Source: Echinicola salinicaeni (GTDB lineage: Bacteria > Bacteroidota > Bacteroidia > Cytophagales > Cyclobacteriaceae). From it: 64,000 nt of DNA. Below are positions 1 to 10,200 of the stretch, piece by piece. Below the pieces are notes generated by a model. That model searched no databases and had not been told where the DNA came from. It worked only from the letters and a program-made list of their open reading frames with translations. Numbering within the stretch: the first letter of the stretch is position 1; every line of letters starts with the position of its first letter. The stretch spans positions 1 to 64,000 of the forward strand of contig NZ_JACODZ010000009.1 in the NCBI RefSeq assembly GCF_014280965.1. The letters run 5' to 3'. The position numbers and the translations under genes are program-made.

Positions 1-791
1 TGACAAGGAGCTATAGCTGCTCAGCATTTGTCATATGAAGCGTATCCAGTCTTTACTCTTTGTTCTTTCTTCTATTATCTCAAGTCTCAAGTCTCTTTAC
101 CCTTGCTACTTGATACTAGCTACTAGATACTTCAAATAATGCTGTTCCCCCTTCGGGGTCTTGAGGGAAAAAGGTTAATTAGGAATGCCGAAAGCTGAAT
201 GTCAAAAGTCTAAGGCTGAAAGCTTAGTCCCATACTCAGTCTTTGCTCTTTGTTCTTGACTCTTGATACAAGCTACTAGCTACTAGATACTCAATTCTTC
301 AATTAATGCTGTTCCACATTTGCAATGTGGAACCCCTATAAACGGGCATTTGCAATGCCCCTTTGAATCCATGGAAAACGAATATATGCAGATATATGAT
401 CCCCAGGCTAGTGTAAAAAATAATGCGATGTCGTAAAGAGATTCTTCCTTGCAGTCAGAATGACAAGGAGCTATAGCTGCTCAGCATTTGTCATATGAAG
501 CGTATCCAGTCTTTACTCTTTGTTCTTTCTTCTATTATCTCAAGTCTCAAGTCTCTTTACCCTTGCTACTTGATACTAGCTACTAGATACTTCAAATAAT
601 GCTGTTCCCCCTTCGGGGTCTTGAGGGAAAAAGGTTAATTAGGAATGCCGAAAGCTGAATGTCAAAAGTCTAAGGCTGAAAGCTTAGTCCCATACTCAGT
701 CTTTGCTCTTTGTTCTTGACTCTTGATACAAGCTACTAGCTACTAGATACTCAATTCTTCAAATAATGCTGTTCCACATTTGTAACTTGGA
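1..791 (+). repeat. two direct copies of a ~330-bp mosaic repeat (period 460 bp)
   Basis: The first ~331 bases recur almost unchanged from 461 to ~791. Both copies begin with TGACAAGGAGCTATAGCTGC and run through CT-rich phrases, a GTTCCCCCTTCGGGG hairpin and a CTACTAGCTACTAGATACTC phrase. The first copy ends in a clean double hairpin (311-360). The second ends in a degenerate version at 771-791. No credible gene is present. The AGATTCTTCCTTGCAGTCAG phrase near 438 resembles an intergenic repeat common in Bacteroidota. Confidence 0.85.
311..360 (+). repeat. double-hairpin unit, best-conserved example
   Basis: The first hairpin (311-333) has left arm GTTCCACATT, loop TGC and a perfectly complementary right arm (10 bp). 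After a 10-nt linker the second (344-360) has left arm GGGCATT, loop TGC and a perfect 7-bp stem. The same two-hairpin unit recurs at 2204-2254, 2704-2753, 3352-3401, 4078-4126, 4521-4569, 6226-6273, 6559-6608, 7017-7066, 7402-7451, 9162-9211 and 9767-9816, always on the + strand. A degenerate first hairpin is at 771-791. Confidence 0.85.
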
Positions 792-820
792 AGCGTATCC
801 AGTCTTTGATCTTTACCCTG

Positions 821-847
821 TCCCGATGACTATCGGGATCTTTTTTC
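821..847 (+). terminator. hairpin with T-run, terminator-like
   Basis: TCCCGAT (821-827) pairs with ATCGGGA (832-838) and is followed by TCTTTTTT. It lies 80 bp before the glycosyltransferase, so it may insulate it from upstream transcription. The same palindrome occurs at 10662-10685 without a T-run, so it could equally be a dispersed repeat. Confidence 0.45.
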
Positions 848-930
848 ATTACTCTTATATCTCACGTCTCCTGTCTCACGTCTAGGGTCTAGCATCTAAT
901 ATTACTCTCACCCAATAACTTTATCTTAAC

Positions 931-2151
931 TTGAATAACGTCAACCACCCCAAAAAACTCCTCTTCATCACCTGGGACAGTGACAGCACCAATTACCTGG
1001 AAAGCCTTTTCCTGCCCATATTGGATGGCCTCCAGGAACAGGGAGAATATAGCTGTGCCATCCTCCAATTTTCCTGGGCCAAGCCAAATAAGGTAAAGCA
1101 ATTAAAAAGCCTGGCTGCAGAAAAAGGCATAGCCTATTGGCATCATCCCATTACCAGAAAACCACATCCATTGCTGGGAACCTTATGGACTACTTACCAA
1201 GGGAGAAAGATGATCAAAAAACTGATCAAGCAGGAAGGGGTTGATATCATCATGCCCAGAAGCACCATGCCGGCCCTGATGGTCAATAGACTCTGGTGGG
1301 TATTGAAAAGGAAAGAGGTGAAGGTGGTCTTTGATGCAGATGGCCTGCCCTTGGAAGAGCGCTTGGACTTTACCTCATTGGAAACGACAGACTTTCAGTA
1401 CAAATACCTAAAAAGGCAAGAGACCAAGATGCTCAAAAAGGCAGATAAGGTCTTATGTCGGACCCAAAAGTCCATAGACTACCATATTCCCAAAGTCGGG
1501 GAGAGCAGGAGAAGGGATTTTTCTTTGGTAAGCAATGGTCGGGATGCCTCCCTATTTTCATTTTCTGTCAAGTCACGGGAGCGGGTCAGAGAGGGCTTGG
1601 GCTTGGAAGAGGAGGCAAAGCTTTGGGTGTATACAGGTACCTTGGGACCCCAATATGCCCTGAAGGAGATGCTGGGGATATTTGCATTATACCTGGAAAA
1701 ACATCCCCAAAGCCGCTTTTTAATTTTATCATCCAATGATATTTATCTAAAACAACATACCCCAAAAGACCTTAAAGACAAACTGATCCATAAGGCGGTG
1801 CCCTTTAAGGAAATTCCCGCTTATTTATCTGCTGCTGACATAGCCCTTTCCCTGCGCCTACCAGCATGGAGCATGAGGGGAGTAGCGCCCATTAAGCTAG
1901 GGGAGTATTTGTTGATGGGACTTCCCGTGATAGCCAGCAGTGGTATAGGAGATACCGAACTACTATTTCAAGGCCTGCCCTTTGTCCATTTATATTACCA
2001 CCGCGAGCAGGAGAGAAAGGAAAAAGCCGTAGAATGGCTCGAACAATTGCCCCCAGTCAACCGCCAAGAAATCAGAAGCTTTGCTTTAAACCATTTTACC
2101 TTGGCAAAAAGCGTGGAGGCTTATAAAAAAGTATTAAGTGAGGTTGTTTAA
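931..2151 (+). CDS. glycosyltransferase, GT-B fold (GT4-like)
   Basis: 406 residues. The N-terminal strand KKLLFITWDSDSTNYLE fits the first Rossmann beta-strand of a GT-B glycosyltransferase. Near residues 313-345 the stretch RGVAPIKLGEYLLMGLPVIA resembles the nucleotide-sugar-binding segment of family 4 enzymes, where a glutamate (here in KLGEYLLMG) contacts the donor. No signal peptide or membrane helix is evident, so a cytoplasmic or membrane-peripheral enzyme adding sugars to a lipid-linked polysaccharide is likely. The start is a TTG. It is chosen because the first beta-strand begins only eight residues later and no upstream ATG is in frame. The next genes downstream are a Wzy/EpsG-like membrane protein and a polysaccharide deacetylase, so a capsule, O-antigen or exopolysaccharide role is inferred. 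The sugar specificity cannot be read from the sequence. Confidence 0.8.
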   Translation: MNNVNHPKKLLFITWDSDSTNYLESLFLPILDGLQEQGEYSCAILQFSWAKPNKVKQLKSLAAEKGIAYWHHPITRKPHPLLGTLWTTYQGRKMIKKLIKQEGVDIIMPRSTMPALMVNRLWWVLKRKEVKVVFDADGLPLEERLDFTSLETTDFQYKYLKRQETKMLKKADKVLCRTQKSIDYHIPKVGESRRRDFSLVSNGRDASLFSFSVKSRERVREGLGLEEEAKLWVYTGTLGPQYALKEMLGIFALYLEKHPQSRFLILSSNDIYLKQHTPKDLKDKLIHKAVPFKEIPAYLSAADIALSLRLPAWSMRGVAPIKLGEYLLMGLPVIASSGIGDTELLFQGLPFVHLYYHREQERKEKAVEWLEQLPPVNRQEIRSFALNHFTLAKSVEAYKKVLSEVV

Positions 2152-4865
2152 TGGTTTGATTTTAAGTTGTTTAAATTATCCTAGTTAGTGTTGATTACAC
2201 AGCTGTTCCACATTTGTTATGTGGAACCAATATATCAGGGCATTTGCAATGCCCTTACGTTTACGTCTCCGTTGTCCCGTCAGTTGTACTGCGGGACGAT
2301 GAAGCTTGAGTCTCTGACTCAACTATATTTATGTGTCTCAAATCTCAATACCCTTTGCTAGCCTGAATTTGCAATCCAGACTCACCGAAAATTGGCATTT
2401 GTAAGCCACAAACGGATTCAAGCTTCCAACTTTACACTTCCCACTTTGTACCTTATACTTCGTACCTTATCTCCGGTCTCCTGTCTCCCGTCTCAAATCC
2501 TTTCTACTTCAAACCTTGTTCTATAGCGCGTTAGGCTCCCCTTCAGGGGCCGGGGGTAGCGATGGGAATGCAGAGCGCCTAAGGCCTAAAGTTGAAAGTC
2601 AAAAGTCGAAAGCAGATAACCTATTCCATTCCCAATCTTTACTCTTTATTCTTTACCCTCATCTTGCTACTAGCTACTAGCTACTCAATACTCCAAATAA
2701 TGCTGTTTCCCATTTACAATTTGGAACTCATATAAAATGGCATTTGCAATGCCCCAACCCACAAACAATTAACCAGTTAACCCTTAACCATTCCCGAATC
2801 CCAATCCCCAATCCTCCAATCCCCCAGCCAGGCTGCCGCAAGGCAGGTTCGACAGTTCAACAGTTCGACAATTCACCTGTTCAACCATTTTTCATTCCTA
2901 ATTCTTCATTCCCCATTCATCATACTCCCTTCTCCCGTCTCCAGTCTCAAATCTCAAATCTTCACCTAATATCAAACGATGCTGCAAAGAGACTCTCTGT
3001 TCCTAAGGTCTAGTTGATATATTGAAGCTAAAGGCCAAAGGCCGAAAGCTGAAAGTTCGTTCACGGAGCTGTTCAACATTTACAATAAGGTGCCTGATCC
3101 TTCGTACTTTCTACATCGTACTTCCCACCTCATACTTCATACTCCCATCTCACGACTCAATACTCATGACTCAGACAACTAAGACGCTCTACCAAAGGCA
3201 GCCAGGTTCGCTACCCTCAGAGAGCCAAAAGATAGCGTGAATCTATTCTTACAAGAGGGAGCATCCAGTCTTTGTTCTTTACTCTTTTCTCTTTATTCTT
3301 TACTCTCATCTTGCTACTAGATACTAGCTACTCAATACTCCAAATAATGCTGTTCCCCATTTGCAATGTGGAACTCATATAAAAGGGCATTTGCAATGCC
3401 CCAACCTCAAACAATTTACCATTTAACCTTAACCATTCCCGAATCCCGAACCCCAATCCCCCAGCCAGGCTGCTGCAAGGCAGGTTCTACAGTTCGACAA
3501 TTCATCAATTCAACCATTTTTCATTCTTCATTCCTAATTCTTCATTACCCAGTTAACCCTTAACCATTCCCGAACCCCAATCCCCCAGCCAGGCTGCTGC
3601 AAGGCAGGTTCTACAGTTCGACAATTCATCAATTCAACCATTTTTCATTCTTCATTCCTAATTCTTCATTACCCAGTTAACCCTTAACCATTCCCGAACC
3701 CCAATCCCCCAATCCTCCAGCCAGGCTGCCGCAAGGCAGGTTCGACAGTTCAACAGTTCGACAATTCATCAGTTCAACCATTTTTCATTCCTAATTCTTC
3801 ATTACCCATTCATCATCTTCCATACTTCCTACCTCGTACTCCGTTCTCCAGTCTCAAATCTCAAATCTCAAATCTCCACCTAATATCATACGATGCTGCA
3901 AAGAGACTCTCAACCTACCAAAGTTAGACAGGTTCGCTACCCTCAGAGAGACAAAAGATAGCGTGAATCTATTCTTACAAGAGGGAGCATCCAGTCTTTG
4001 TTCTTTACTCATTTCTCTTTATTCTTTATCCTCATCTTGCTACTAGCTACTAGCTACTCAATACTCCAAATAATGCTGTTTCCCATTTACAATTTGGACC
4101 TCATATAAAATGGCATTTGCAATGCCCCATACCCAAACAATTAACCAGTTAACCCTTAACCATTCGCAATCCACCAATTCCCCATCCTGGCTGCCGCAAG
4201 GCAGGTTCGACAGTTCAACAGTTCGACAATTCATCAGTTCAACCATTTTTCATTCCTAATTCTTCATTCCCCATTCATCATCTTCCATACTTCCCACCTC
4301 ATACTTCATACTCCCATCTCACGACTCAATACTCATGACTCAGACAACTAAGACGCTCTACCAAAGGCAGCCAGGTTCGCTACCCTCAGAGAGACAAAAG
4401 ATAGCGTGAATCTATTCTTACAAGAGGGAGCATCCAGTCTTTGTTCTTTACTCTTTTCTCTTTATTCTTTACTCTCATCTTGCTACTAGATACTAGCTAC
4501 TCAATACTCCAAATAATGCTGTTCCCCATTTGCAATGTGGACCTCATATAAAATGGCATTTGCAATGCCCCAACCTCAAACAATTTACCATTTAACCCTT
4601 AACCATTCCCGAACCCCAATCCCCCAATCCCGAATCCCGAATCCCCAATCCCCAATCCAACAATTCCCCATCCTGGCTGCCGCAAGGCAGGTTCGACAGT
4701 TCAACAGTTCGACAATTCACCAGTTCAACCATTTTTCATTCCCCATTCATCATACTCCCGTCTTCCGTCTCCCGTCTCCCGACTCAATCCCCCATCTAAA
4801 ATCTCATATCTCAATTCTCAAGTCTTAAATTTTTACTAGTTTAGATTTTTCTTAACCACCGAAAT
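2152..4865 (+). repeat. 2.7-kb non-coding mosaic repeat tract
   Basis: No gene is supported here. The + strand is strongly pyrimidine-rich and made of reshuffled phrases. These include CTACTAGCTACTCAATACTC, GTCTCCTGTCTCCCGTCTC, ATTCCTAATTCTTCATTCCC, double hairpins (2204, 2704, 3352, 4078, 4521) and a CTGCC-GCAA-GGCAG hairpin followed by TTCGACAGTTC (about 2830, 4195, 4680). A ~150-bp block at 2268-2420 recurs at 9350-9500. A ~260-bp block at 2460-2720 recurs at 6780-7030 and 9540-9790. A ~230-bp block at 3130-3370 recurs at 4290-4530. Short open frames crossing it are proline/serine-rich translations of the repeats and are not credible proteins. Confidence 0.85.
3423..3795 (+). repeat. 124-bp tandem repeat, about three copies
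   Basis: A unit containing ACCCAGTTAACCCTTAACC, a GGCTGCTGCAAGGCAGG hairpin and TTCATTCTTCATTCCTAATT repeats with a period of 124 bp (ACCCAGTTAA at 3547 and again at 3671). The first two copies are almost identical. The third diverges after its first third. Confidence 0.8.
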
Positions 4866-6044
4866 ATGCTCCAGTACCTTTTTGTTATTCTATTGATTTG
4901 TCTATGCATAGTGGACAATATGCGAATGGCCAAAAGAAAAGCGATGCCCAATACCTACCTGGCCCACCTTCAGGGGCTATTGCTATATCATATGTCCATG
5001 GTACTGGTTTTTAGCTACTATATAGGCATGGAAGGAGGGGATAGCAAAGGCTATTGGGCACTGAGCGGCCCTTTGGCAGATCCTAATGCAGATTCTTGGG
5101 GCGATTATTTTGGGGTAGGCTATCCATTTATCTATTGGCTCAATTATCTCCCTTCCAAAGTCCTTAACTGGTCATGGTGGACAGGGAATATAATCTATGC
5201 CCTGATCGCCTATTATGGCTTTAGGTATTGGAGTAATATCATACTTTATCATTACCATAGTGGTCCAAAGTTTAAGGGATTGCCTCTGGCCTTGGGCTTA
5301 CTTTATTTGCCCAATATACATTTTTGGACAGCAGGGGTAGGGAAGGAAGCACTCTGTTTTTGGGGATTGTCAGCACTGGTTTTTGCACTGTCTCAAAAGA
5401 GTGAAAGGAAATATTGGGTCTTGGCGATGATGGCCTTGGCAAGTGTTTTTATGGTAAGGACCTATTTGGCAGCCTTGATCGCTATCGCTTTGATAGGGGT
5501 ATATGCTTTGGAGCTAAAATGGCTTTCCAAGCGCTACAAAATAATTTTTGTACTGGCTTTGGTACTATCGGGATTGAGTATACCCGTATTTTACTGGTAT
5601 TCAGGAATCAAGGAACTGCCTAACCTTAACCCAATTGAAATTAGTAGGCAGCAGATAGCAATGCTCAGTGGTGAGGGCATAGGTTCCTCCGTGCCCATGT
5701 TGGAATACGGACAAGCCATGCGTTTGATAACCTATTGGTTCAGGCCATTTATCTGGGAAATAAAAGGTGGATATATGGTGATGGCAGCGGCCATAGAAAA
5801 TAGTCTGATGATGGTCCTCTTGATTTTCTTTTTGCTTAAGGCAAGATGGCAGTCTTGGAGGATAATCCCACTTTTTCATCGCTTTGGGCTGCTATTATTT
5901 CTGTTTAGCTCCCTATTATATGCCAATAGCCTGGGGAATTGGGGAATAATGATGCGCATGAAAGCCCCCTATATGCTATTGATCATATTGTTCCTGGCTT
6001 GGATGTACAAGGAGAAAACCAAAGAAGCCTCTCAAGGCATTTAG
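4866..6044 (+). CDS. polytopic membrane protein, Wzy/EpsG-like polysaccharide polymerase candidate
   Basis: 392 residues with about ten hydrophobic segments along the whole length and short charged loops. An early periplasmic-type loop carries GGDSKGYWAL (about residues 57-66). A GVGKEALCFWGLSALVFAL segment lies near residues 157-176 and an FMVRTYLAALIA segment near 194-206. Conserved charged residues in loops of a polytopic protein, placed between a glycosyltransferase and a deacetylase, are the usual picture of EpsG/Wzy-type polymerases, which join lipid-linked repeat units at the periplasmic face. The assignment rests on topology and context because no decisive motif exists for this family. 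It could be another membrane acyl- or glycosyltransferase. ATG start, preceded by the AT-rich end of a repeat tract. Confidence 0.6.
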   Translation: MLQYLFVILLICLCIVDNMRMAKRKAMPNTYLAHLQGLLLYHMSMVLVFSYYIGMEGGDSKGYWALSGPLADPNADSWGDYFGVGYPFIYWLNYLPSKVLNWSWWTGNIIYALIAYYGFRYWSNIILYHYHSGPKFKGLPLALGLLYLPNIHFWTAGVGKEALCFWGLSALVFALSQKSERKYWVLAMMALASVFMVRTYLAALIAIALIGVYALELKWLSKRYKIIFVLALVLSGLSIPVFYWYSGIKELPNLNPIEISRQQIAMLSGEGIGSSVPMLEYGQAMRLITYWFRPFIWEIKGGYMVMAAAIENSLMMVLLIFFLLKARWQSWRIIPLFHRFGLLLFLFSSLLYANSLGNWGIMMRMKAPYMLLIILFLAWMYKEKTKEASQGI

Positions 6045-8064
6045 CGATCAGTTTTTAAGGTTCGACCCCTTCGGGGGCTAGGGAGGAAAATCGGAATGAT
6101 GGATGCCGAATGCCTAAAGCTGGAAGGCAAAAGCTTAAACCCTATTCTATTCCCAATCTTTACTCTTTATTCTTTACCCTCATCTTGCTACTAGATACTA
6201 GCTACTTGATACTTCATATAATGCTGTTCCAAATTTGCAATTTGGAACTCATATAACATGGCATTTGCAATGCCCCTAAAATTCATATTAAACCAAATCT
6301 CTATTGGTTCTACTTTAAGATTTGTCTGTTATCGTGTGAGGTTCGACCCCTTTGGGGTCGTTGGGACGACGTGTTGAATGACGTCTACGTATATTTGACC
6401 CCTTCGGGGTCTGGGGAGGAAAATCGGAATGATGGATGCCGAATGCCTAAGGCTGGAAGGCAAAAGCTTAAACCCTATTCTATTCCCAATCTTTACTCTT
6501 TATTCTTTACCCTCATCTTGCTACTAGATACTAGCTACTTGATACTTCATATAATGCTGTTCCAAATTTGCAATTTGGAACTCATATAAAAGGGCATTTG
6601 CAATGCCCCAACCTCAAACAATTTACCATTAACCCTTAACCATTCCCAATCCACCAATTCCCCATCCTGGCTGCCACAAGGCAGGTTCGACAGTTCAACA
6701 GTTCGACAATTCATCAGTTCAACCATTCTTCATTCCTAATTCTTCATTACCCATTCATTATACTTCGTACATCGTACCTTATCTCCGGTCTCCTGTCTCC
6801 CGTCTCAAATCCTTTCTACTTCAAACCTCGTTCTATAGCGCGTTAGGCTCCCCTTCAGGGGCCGGGGGTAGCGATGGGAATGCAGAGCGCCTAAGGCCTA
6901 AAGTTGAAAGTCAAAAGTCGAAAGCAGATAACCTATTCCATTCCCAATCTTTACTCTTTATTCTTTACCCTCACCTTGCTACTAGATACTAGCTACTCAA
7001 TACTCCAAATAATGCTGTTCCAAATTTGCAATTTGGAACTCATATAAAAGGGCATTTGCAATGCCCCTAAAATTCATATTAAACCAAATCTCTATTGGTT
7101 CTACTTTAAGATTTGTCTGTTATCGTGTGAGGTTCGACCCCTTTGGGGTCGTTGGGACGACGTGTTGCATGACGTCTACGTATATTTGACCCCTTCGGGG
7201 TCTGGGGAGGAAAACAGGAATGTTGAATTAGGAATGTGGAATACAGAAAGCTGAATGTCAAAAGTCTAATGCTTAAAGCTTAGTCCTATTCTCAGTCTTT
7301 ACTCTTTCTTCTATTATCTAAAGTCTCAAATCTTACATCTCTTTATTCTTTACCCTCATCTTGCTACTAGCTACTAGCTACTCAATACTCCAAATAATGC
7401 TGTTTCCCATTTGCAATTTGGAACTCATATAAAAGGGCATTTGCAATGCCCCAACCTCAAACAATTAACCAGTTAACCATTAACCCTTAACCATTCCCAA
7501 TCCACCAATCCCCCAGCCAGGCTGCCGCAAGGCAGGTTCGACAGTTCAACAGTTCGACAATTCATCAGTTCAACCATTTTTCATTCTTCATTCCTAATTC
7601 TTCATTCCCCATTCATCATACTCCCGTCTCCTGTCTCAAACCTTTCCATGATACTTTGTACTTCGTACTTCATCCCTCGTACCACGCAATGCCCCAACCT
7701 CAAACAATTAACCAGTTAACCATTAACCCTTAACCATTCCTAATCCCCCAATCCCCTAGCCAGGCTGCCGCAAGGCAGGTTCAACAGTTCATCAGTTCAA
7801 CAATTCATCAGCCTGGCTGCCGCAAGGCAGGTTCAACCATTTTTCATTCTTCATTCCCCATTCATCATACTTCCTACCTCGTATTTCCCACCTCCCACCT
7901 CATACTTCCTACTAAATTTCACTTTATAGACTTAATTAACTAGTTTTGCTAAACAATTGAATACCTTTAATACTCCCCTAAAAGGGAATAAAATTCACGC
8001 CTTTTGAAATGTTTTTGTGATAAACAGTGAATATTTATATACAAAAGTGTATTTTTAGTTATTA
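6045..8064 (+). repeat. 2.0-kb non-coding mosaic repeat tract
   Basis: No gene is supported. A ~210-bp block at 6061-6273 is duplicated almost exactly at 6397-6608. A ~150-bp block (about 6274-6425) recurs at 7065-7215 with a single-base difference in GTGTTGAATG/GTGTTGCATG. Double hairpins sit at 6226, 6559, 7017 and 7402. REP-like hairpins with GACCCC arms and TTC or TTT loops occur at about 6063, 6352 and 6399. CTGCC-GCAA-GGCAG hairpins occur near 7520, 7768 and 7815. The last ~140 bp before the next gene are AT-rich and probably hold its promoter. Confidence 0.85.
6226..6273 (+). repeat. double-hairpin unit, covarying variant
   Basis: The first hairpin has left arm GTTCCAAATT, loop TGC and a perfect 10-bp complementary right arm. 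Relative to the copy at 311, a C-G pair has become an A-T pair, so both arms changed together. The second hairpin (left arm GGCATT, loop TGC) is retained after the spacer TCATATAACAT. Confidence 0.85.
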
Positions 8065-9048
8065 ATGAGAAATTCCATTTTTACCATATCGCTGGATTTT
8101 GAACTGCACTGGGGAAGATTCGATAAATTCCCACTGGCTGCTGAACGGGATTATTACCAAAATGCTCGCCTGGCAATACCCAAAATATTGGAATTGTTTG
8201 AGGCTTTTGGGATAGAGGCCACCTGGGCTACAGTGGGTATGCTCTTCGCCGAAAGCTGGGACGAATGGAAGGATTATTTGCCAAGTGATTTTCCTACTTA
8301 TACCAATACCAATCTTTCTGCTTTTGAGTGGGCAGCAAATAATATGAACGCGGACCCAAAAAGCCTTTTTGCTCCGGAATTGATCAAAAGGATCATCAAC
8401 AGCCCCGGACAGGAAATAGGCTCCCATACTTTTTCACATTATTATACCCAGGAAGAGGGGCAGGAATTGTCTCAATTTCGGGCAGATTTAAAGATGGCCA
8501 AGAAGATTGCCAAGGAAAAATTTGGGCTTTGCCTCAGCTCTTTGGTATTTCCTAGAAATCAATATGGGCCAGAAAGTATTGCCATCTGTAAAGAGGAGGG
8601 CTTTGAGGCTTTTAGGGGAAATCCCTCTGATTGGTTTTGGAGAGCCCCGGAAAAAAGCAACTTATTGAAAAAGGTTTTTCGCACTGGAGATACACTTTAT
8701 GCATTGGGCAACAGGACTTCCTACCCCTTGGAGCAGGTTTTTAATGATCCATCCGGGATGATCAACCTACCCGCCTCCCGTCTGTTGAGGCCATATAGGC
8801 AGCCTTCTATTTTTAATCAACGCAGGATACAGCGGATTATGGAAGAAATGACCTTGGCAGCAAAAAACGGGGAGGTATACCATTTATGGTGGCATCCACA
8901 TAATTTTGGTGCCTATACCTCGGAAAACTTAAGTTTTTTGAAGGTGATTTTACAACATTTTAAAGGGTTGGAGGAACAATACGGCATGCAGTCCTATAAT
9001 ATGCTTTCCCTCAGCGGCACACACAAAAAAGTAAAGGCAGTCTCTTAA
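8065..9048 (+). CDS. polysaccharide deacetylase family protein (NodB-like, CE4)
   Basis: 327 residues. The SLDFELHWG motif (Asp11) matches the first conserved block of NodB-type carbohydrate esterases. GSHTFSH (residues 119-125) is the zinc-binding H-x3-H block. LVFPRNQYGP (about 168-177) fits the third block. HLWWHPHNFG near residues 273-282 gives the C-terminal histidine block. The family removes N- or O-acetyl groups from glycans in a metal-dependent reaction. There is no signal peptide, so cytoplasmic action on a lipid-linked or nucleotide-linked intermediate is possible. It follows the glycosyltransferase and Wzy-like gene on the same strand, although ~2 kb of repeats intervene and a shared transcript is uncertain. 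The ATG at 8065 begins just before the first catalytic strand, which supports this start. Confidence 0.85.
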   Translation: MRNSIFTISLDFELHWGRFDKFPLAAERDYYQNARLAIPKILELFEAFGIEATWATVGMLFAESWDEWKDYLPSDFPTYTNTNLSAFEWAANNMNADPKSLFAPELIKRIINSPGQEIGSHTFSHYYTQEEGQELSQFRADLKMAKKIAKEKFGLCLSSLVFPRNQYGPESIAICKEEGFEAFRGNPSDWFWRAPEKSNLLKKVFRTGDTLYALGNRTSYPLEQVFNDPSGMINLPASRLLRPYRQPSIFNQRRIQRIMEEMTLAAKNGEVYHLWWHPHNFGAYTSENLSFLKVILQHFKGLEEQYGMQSYNMLSLSGTHKKVKAVS

Positions 9049-10200
9049 AACCAAAAGACCAAGCTAATCCATTATGGCTAAGGCTGAAAACCTATTCCAT
9101 TCCCAATCTTTACTCTTTATTCTTTACTCTCATCTTGCTACTCAATACTCCAAATAATGCTGTTCCAAATTTGCAATTTGGAACTCATATAAAAGGGCAT
9201 TTGCAACGCCCCAACCCCCAAACAATTAACCAGTTAACCATTAACCATTAACCATTCCCCATTCCCAATCCACCAATCCCCCAGCCAGTCTGCCGAAAGC
9301 CAAGTTCAACAGTTCGACAATTAACCAGTTCAACCATTCCCCATTAATCTCCGTTGTCCCGTCAGTTGTACTGCGGGACGATGAAACTTGAGTCTCTGAC
9401 TCAACTATATTTAAGTATCTCAAATCTCAATACCCTTTGCTAGCCTGAATTTGCAATCCAGACTCACCGAAAATTGGCATTTGTAAGGCACAAACGGATT
9501 CAAGCTTCCAACTTCCCAGTTCGTACTTTATACTTCGTACTCCTGTCTCCCGTCTCAAATCCTTTCTACTTCAAACCTCGTTCTATAGCGCGTTAGGCTC
9601 CCCTTCAGGGGCCGGGGGTAGCGATGGGAATGCCGAGCGCCTAAGTCCTAAAATTGAAAGTCAAAAGTCGAAAGCAGATAACCTATCCCATTCCCAATCT
9701 TTACTCTTTATTCTTTACCCTCATCTTGCTACTAGATACTAGCTACTCAATACACCAAATAATGCTGTTCCAAATTTGCAATTTGGAACTCATATAAAAG
9801 GGCATTTGCAATGCCCCACCCCCAAACAATTAACCAGTTCAACCATTCCCCATTCCCGAACCACAATCCACCAATCCCCCAGCCAAGCTGCCGCAAGGCA
9901 GGTTCGACAGTTCGACAATCCATCAGTTCAACCATTCCCCATTCCCGAATCCCGAATCCCGAATCCCGAATCCCGAATCCCAATCCACCAATTCCCCAGC
10001 CAGGCTGCCGCAAGGCAGGTTCAACAGTTCGACAGTTGGACAATTCATCAGTTCACCCATTCCCGAATCCCGAACCCCAATCCACCAATTCCCTAGACTG
10101 GCCGCCGCAAGGCAGGTTCGACAGTTCGACAATTCATCAGTTAACCCTTAACCATTCCCCATTCCCGACTCCACCCAATAAATTCCTTTTCCTTTTGAAA
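9049..10200 (+). repeat. 1.15-kb non-coding mosaic repeat tract
   Basis: No gene is supported. Double hairpins lie at 9162-9211 and 9767-9816. CTGCC-GCAA-GGCAG hairpins occur near 9889, 10007 and 10107 (the last as GGCCGCCGCAAGGCAGG). A block at 9350-9500 matches 2268-2420, and 9540-9790 matches 2460-2720 and 6780-7030. The tract ends sharply near 10190, after which the sequence becomes AT-rich and mixed. Confidence 0.85.
9941..9987 (+). repeat. 7-bp microsatellite (AATCCCG)n
   Basis: Five to six consecutive AATCCCG units with degenerate flanks lie inside the repeat tract. Shorter runs of the same unit occur at about 4630 and 10065, so it is a slippage-prone component of the mosaic. Confidence 0.85.

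Noticed and set aside
2820-10120. Regularly recurring short repeats that might be a CRISPR array
   Set aside because: Spacing is irregular, the intervening sequence is itself repeated and no cas genes are present.
2840-10120. GGTTCGA phrases resembling a tRNA T-loop
   Set aside because: They follow the CTGCC-GCAA-GGCAG hairpin, lack the other three arms of a tRNA and recur many times.
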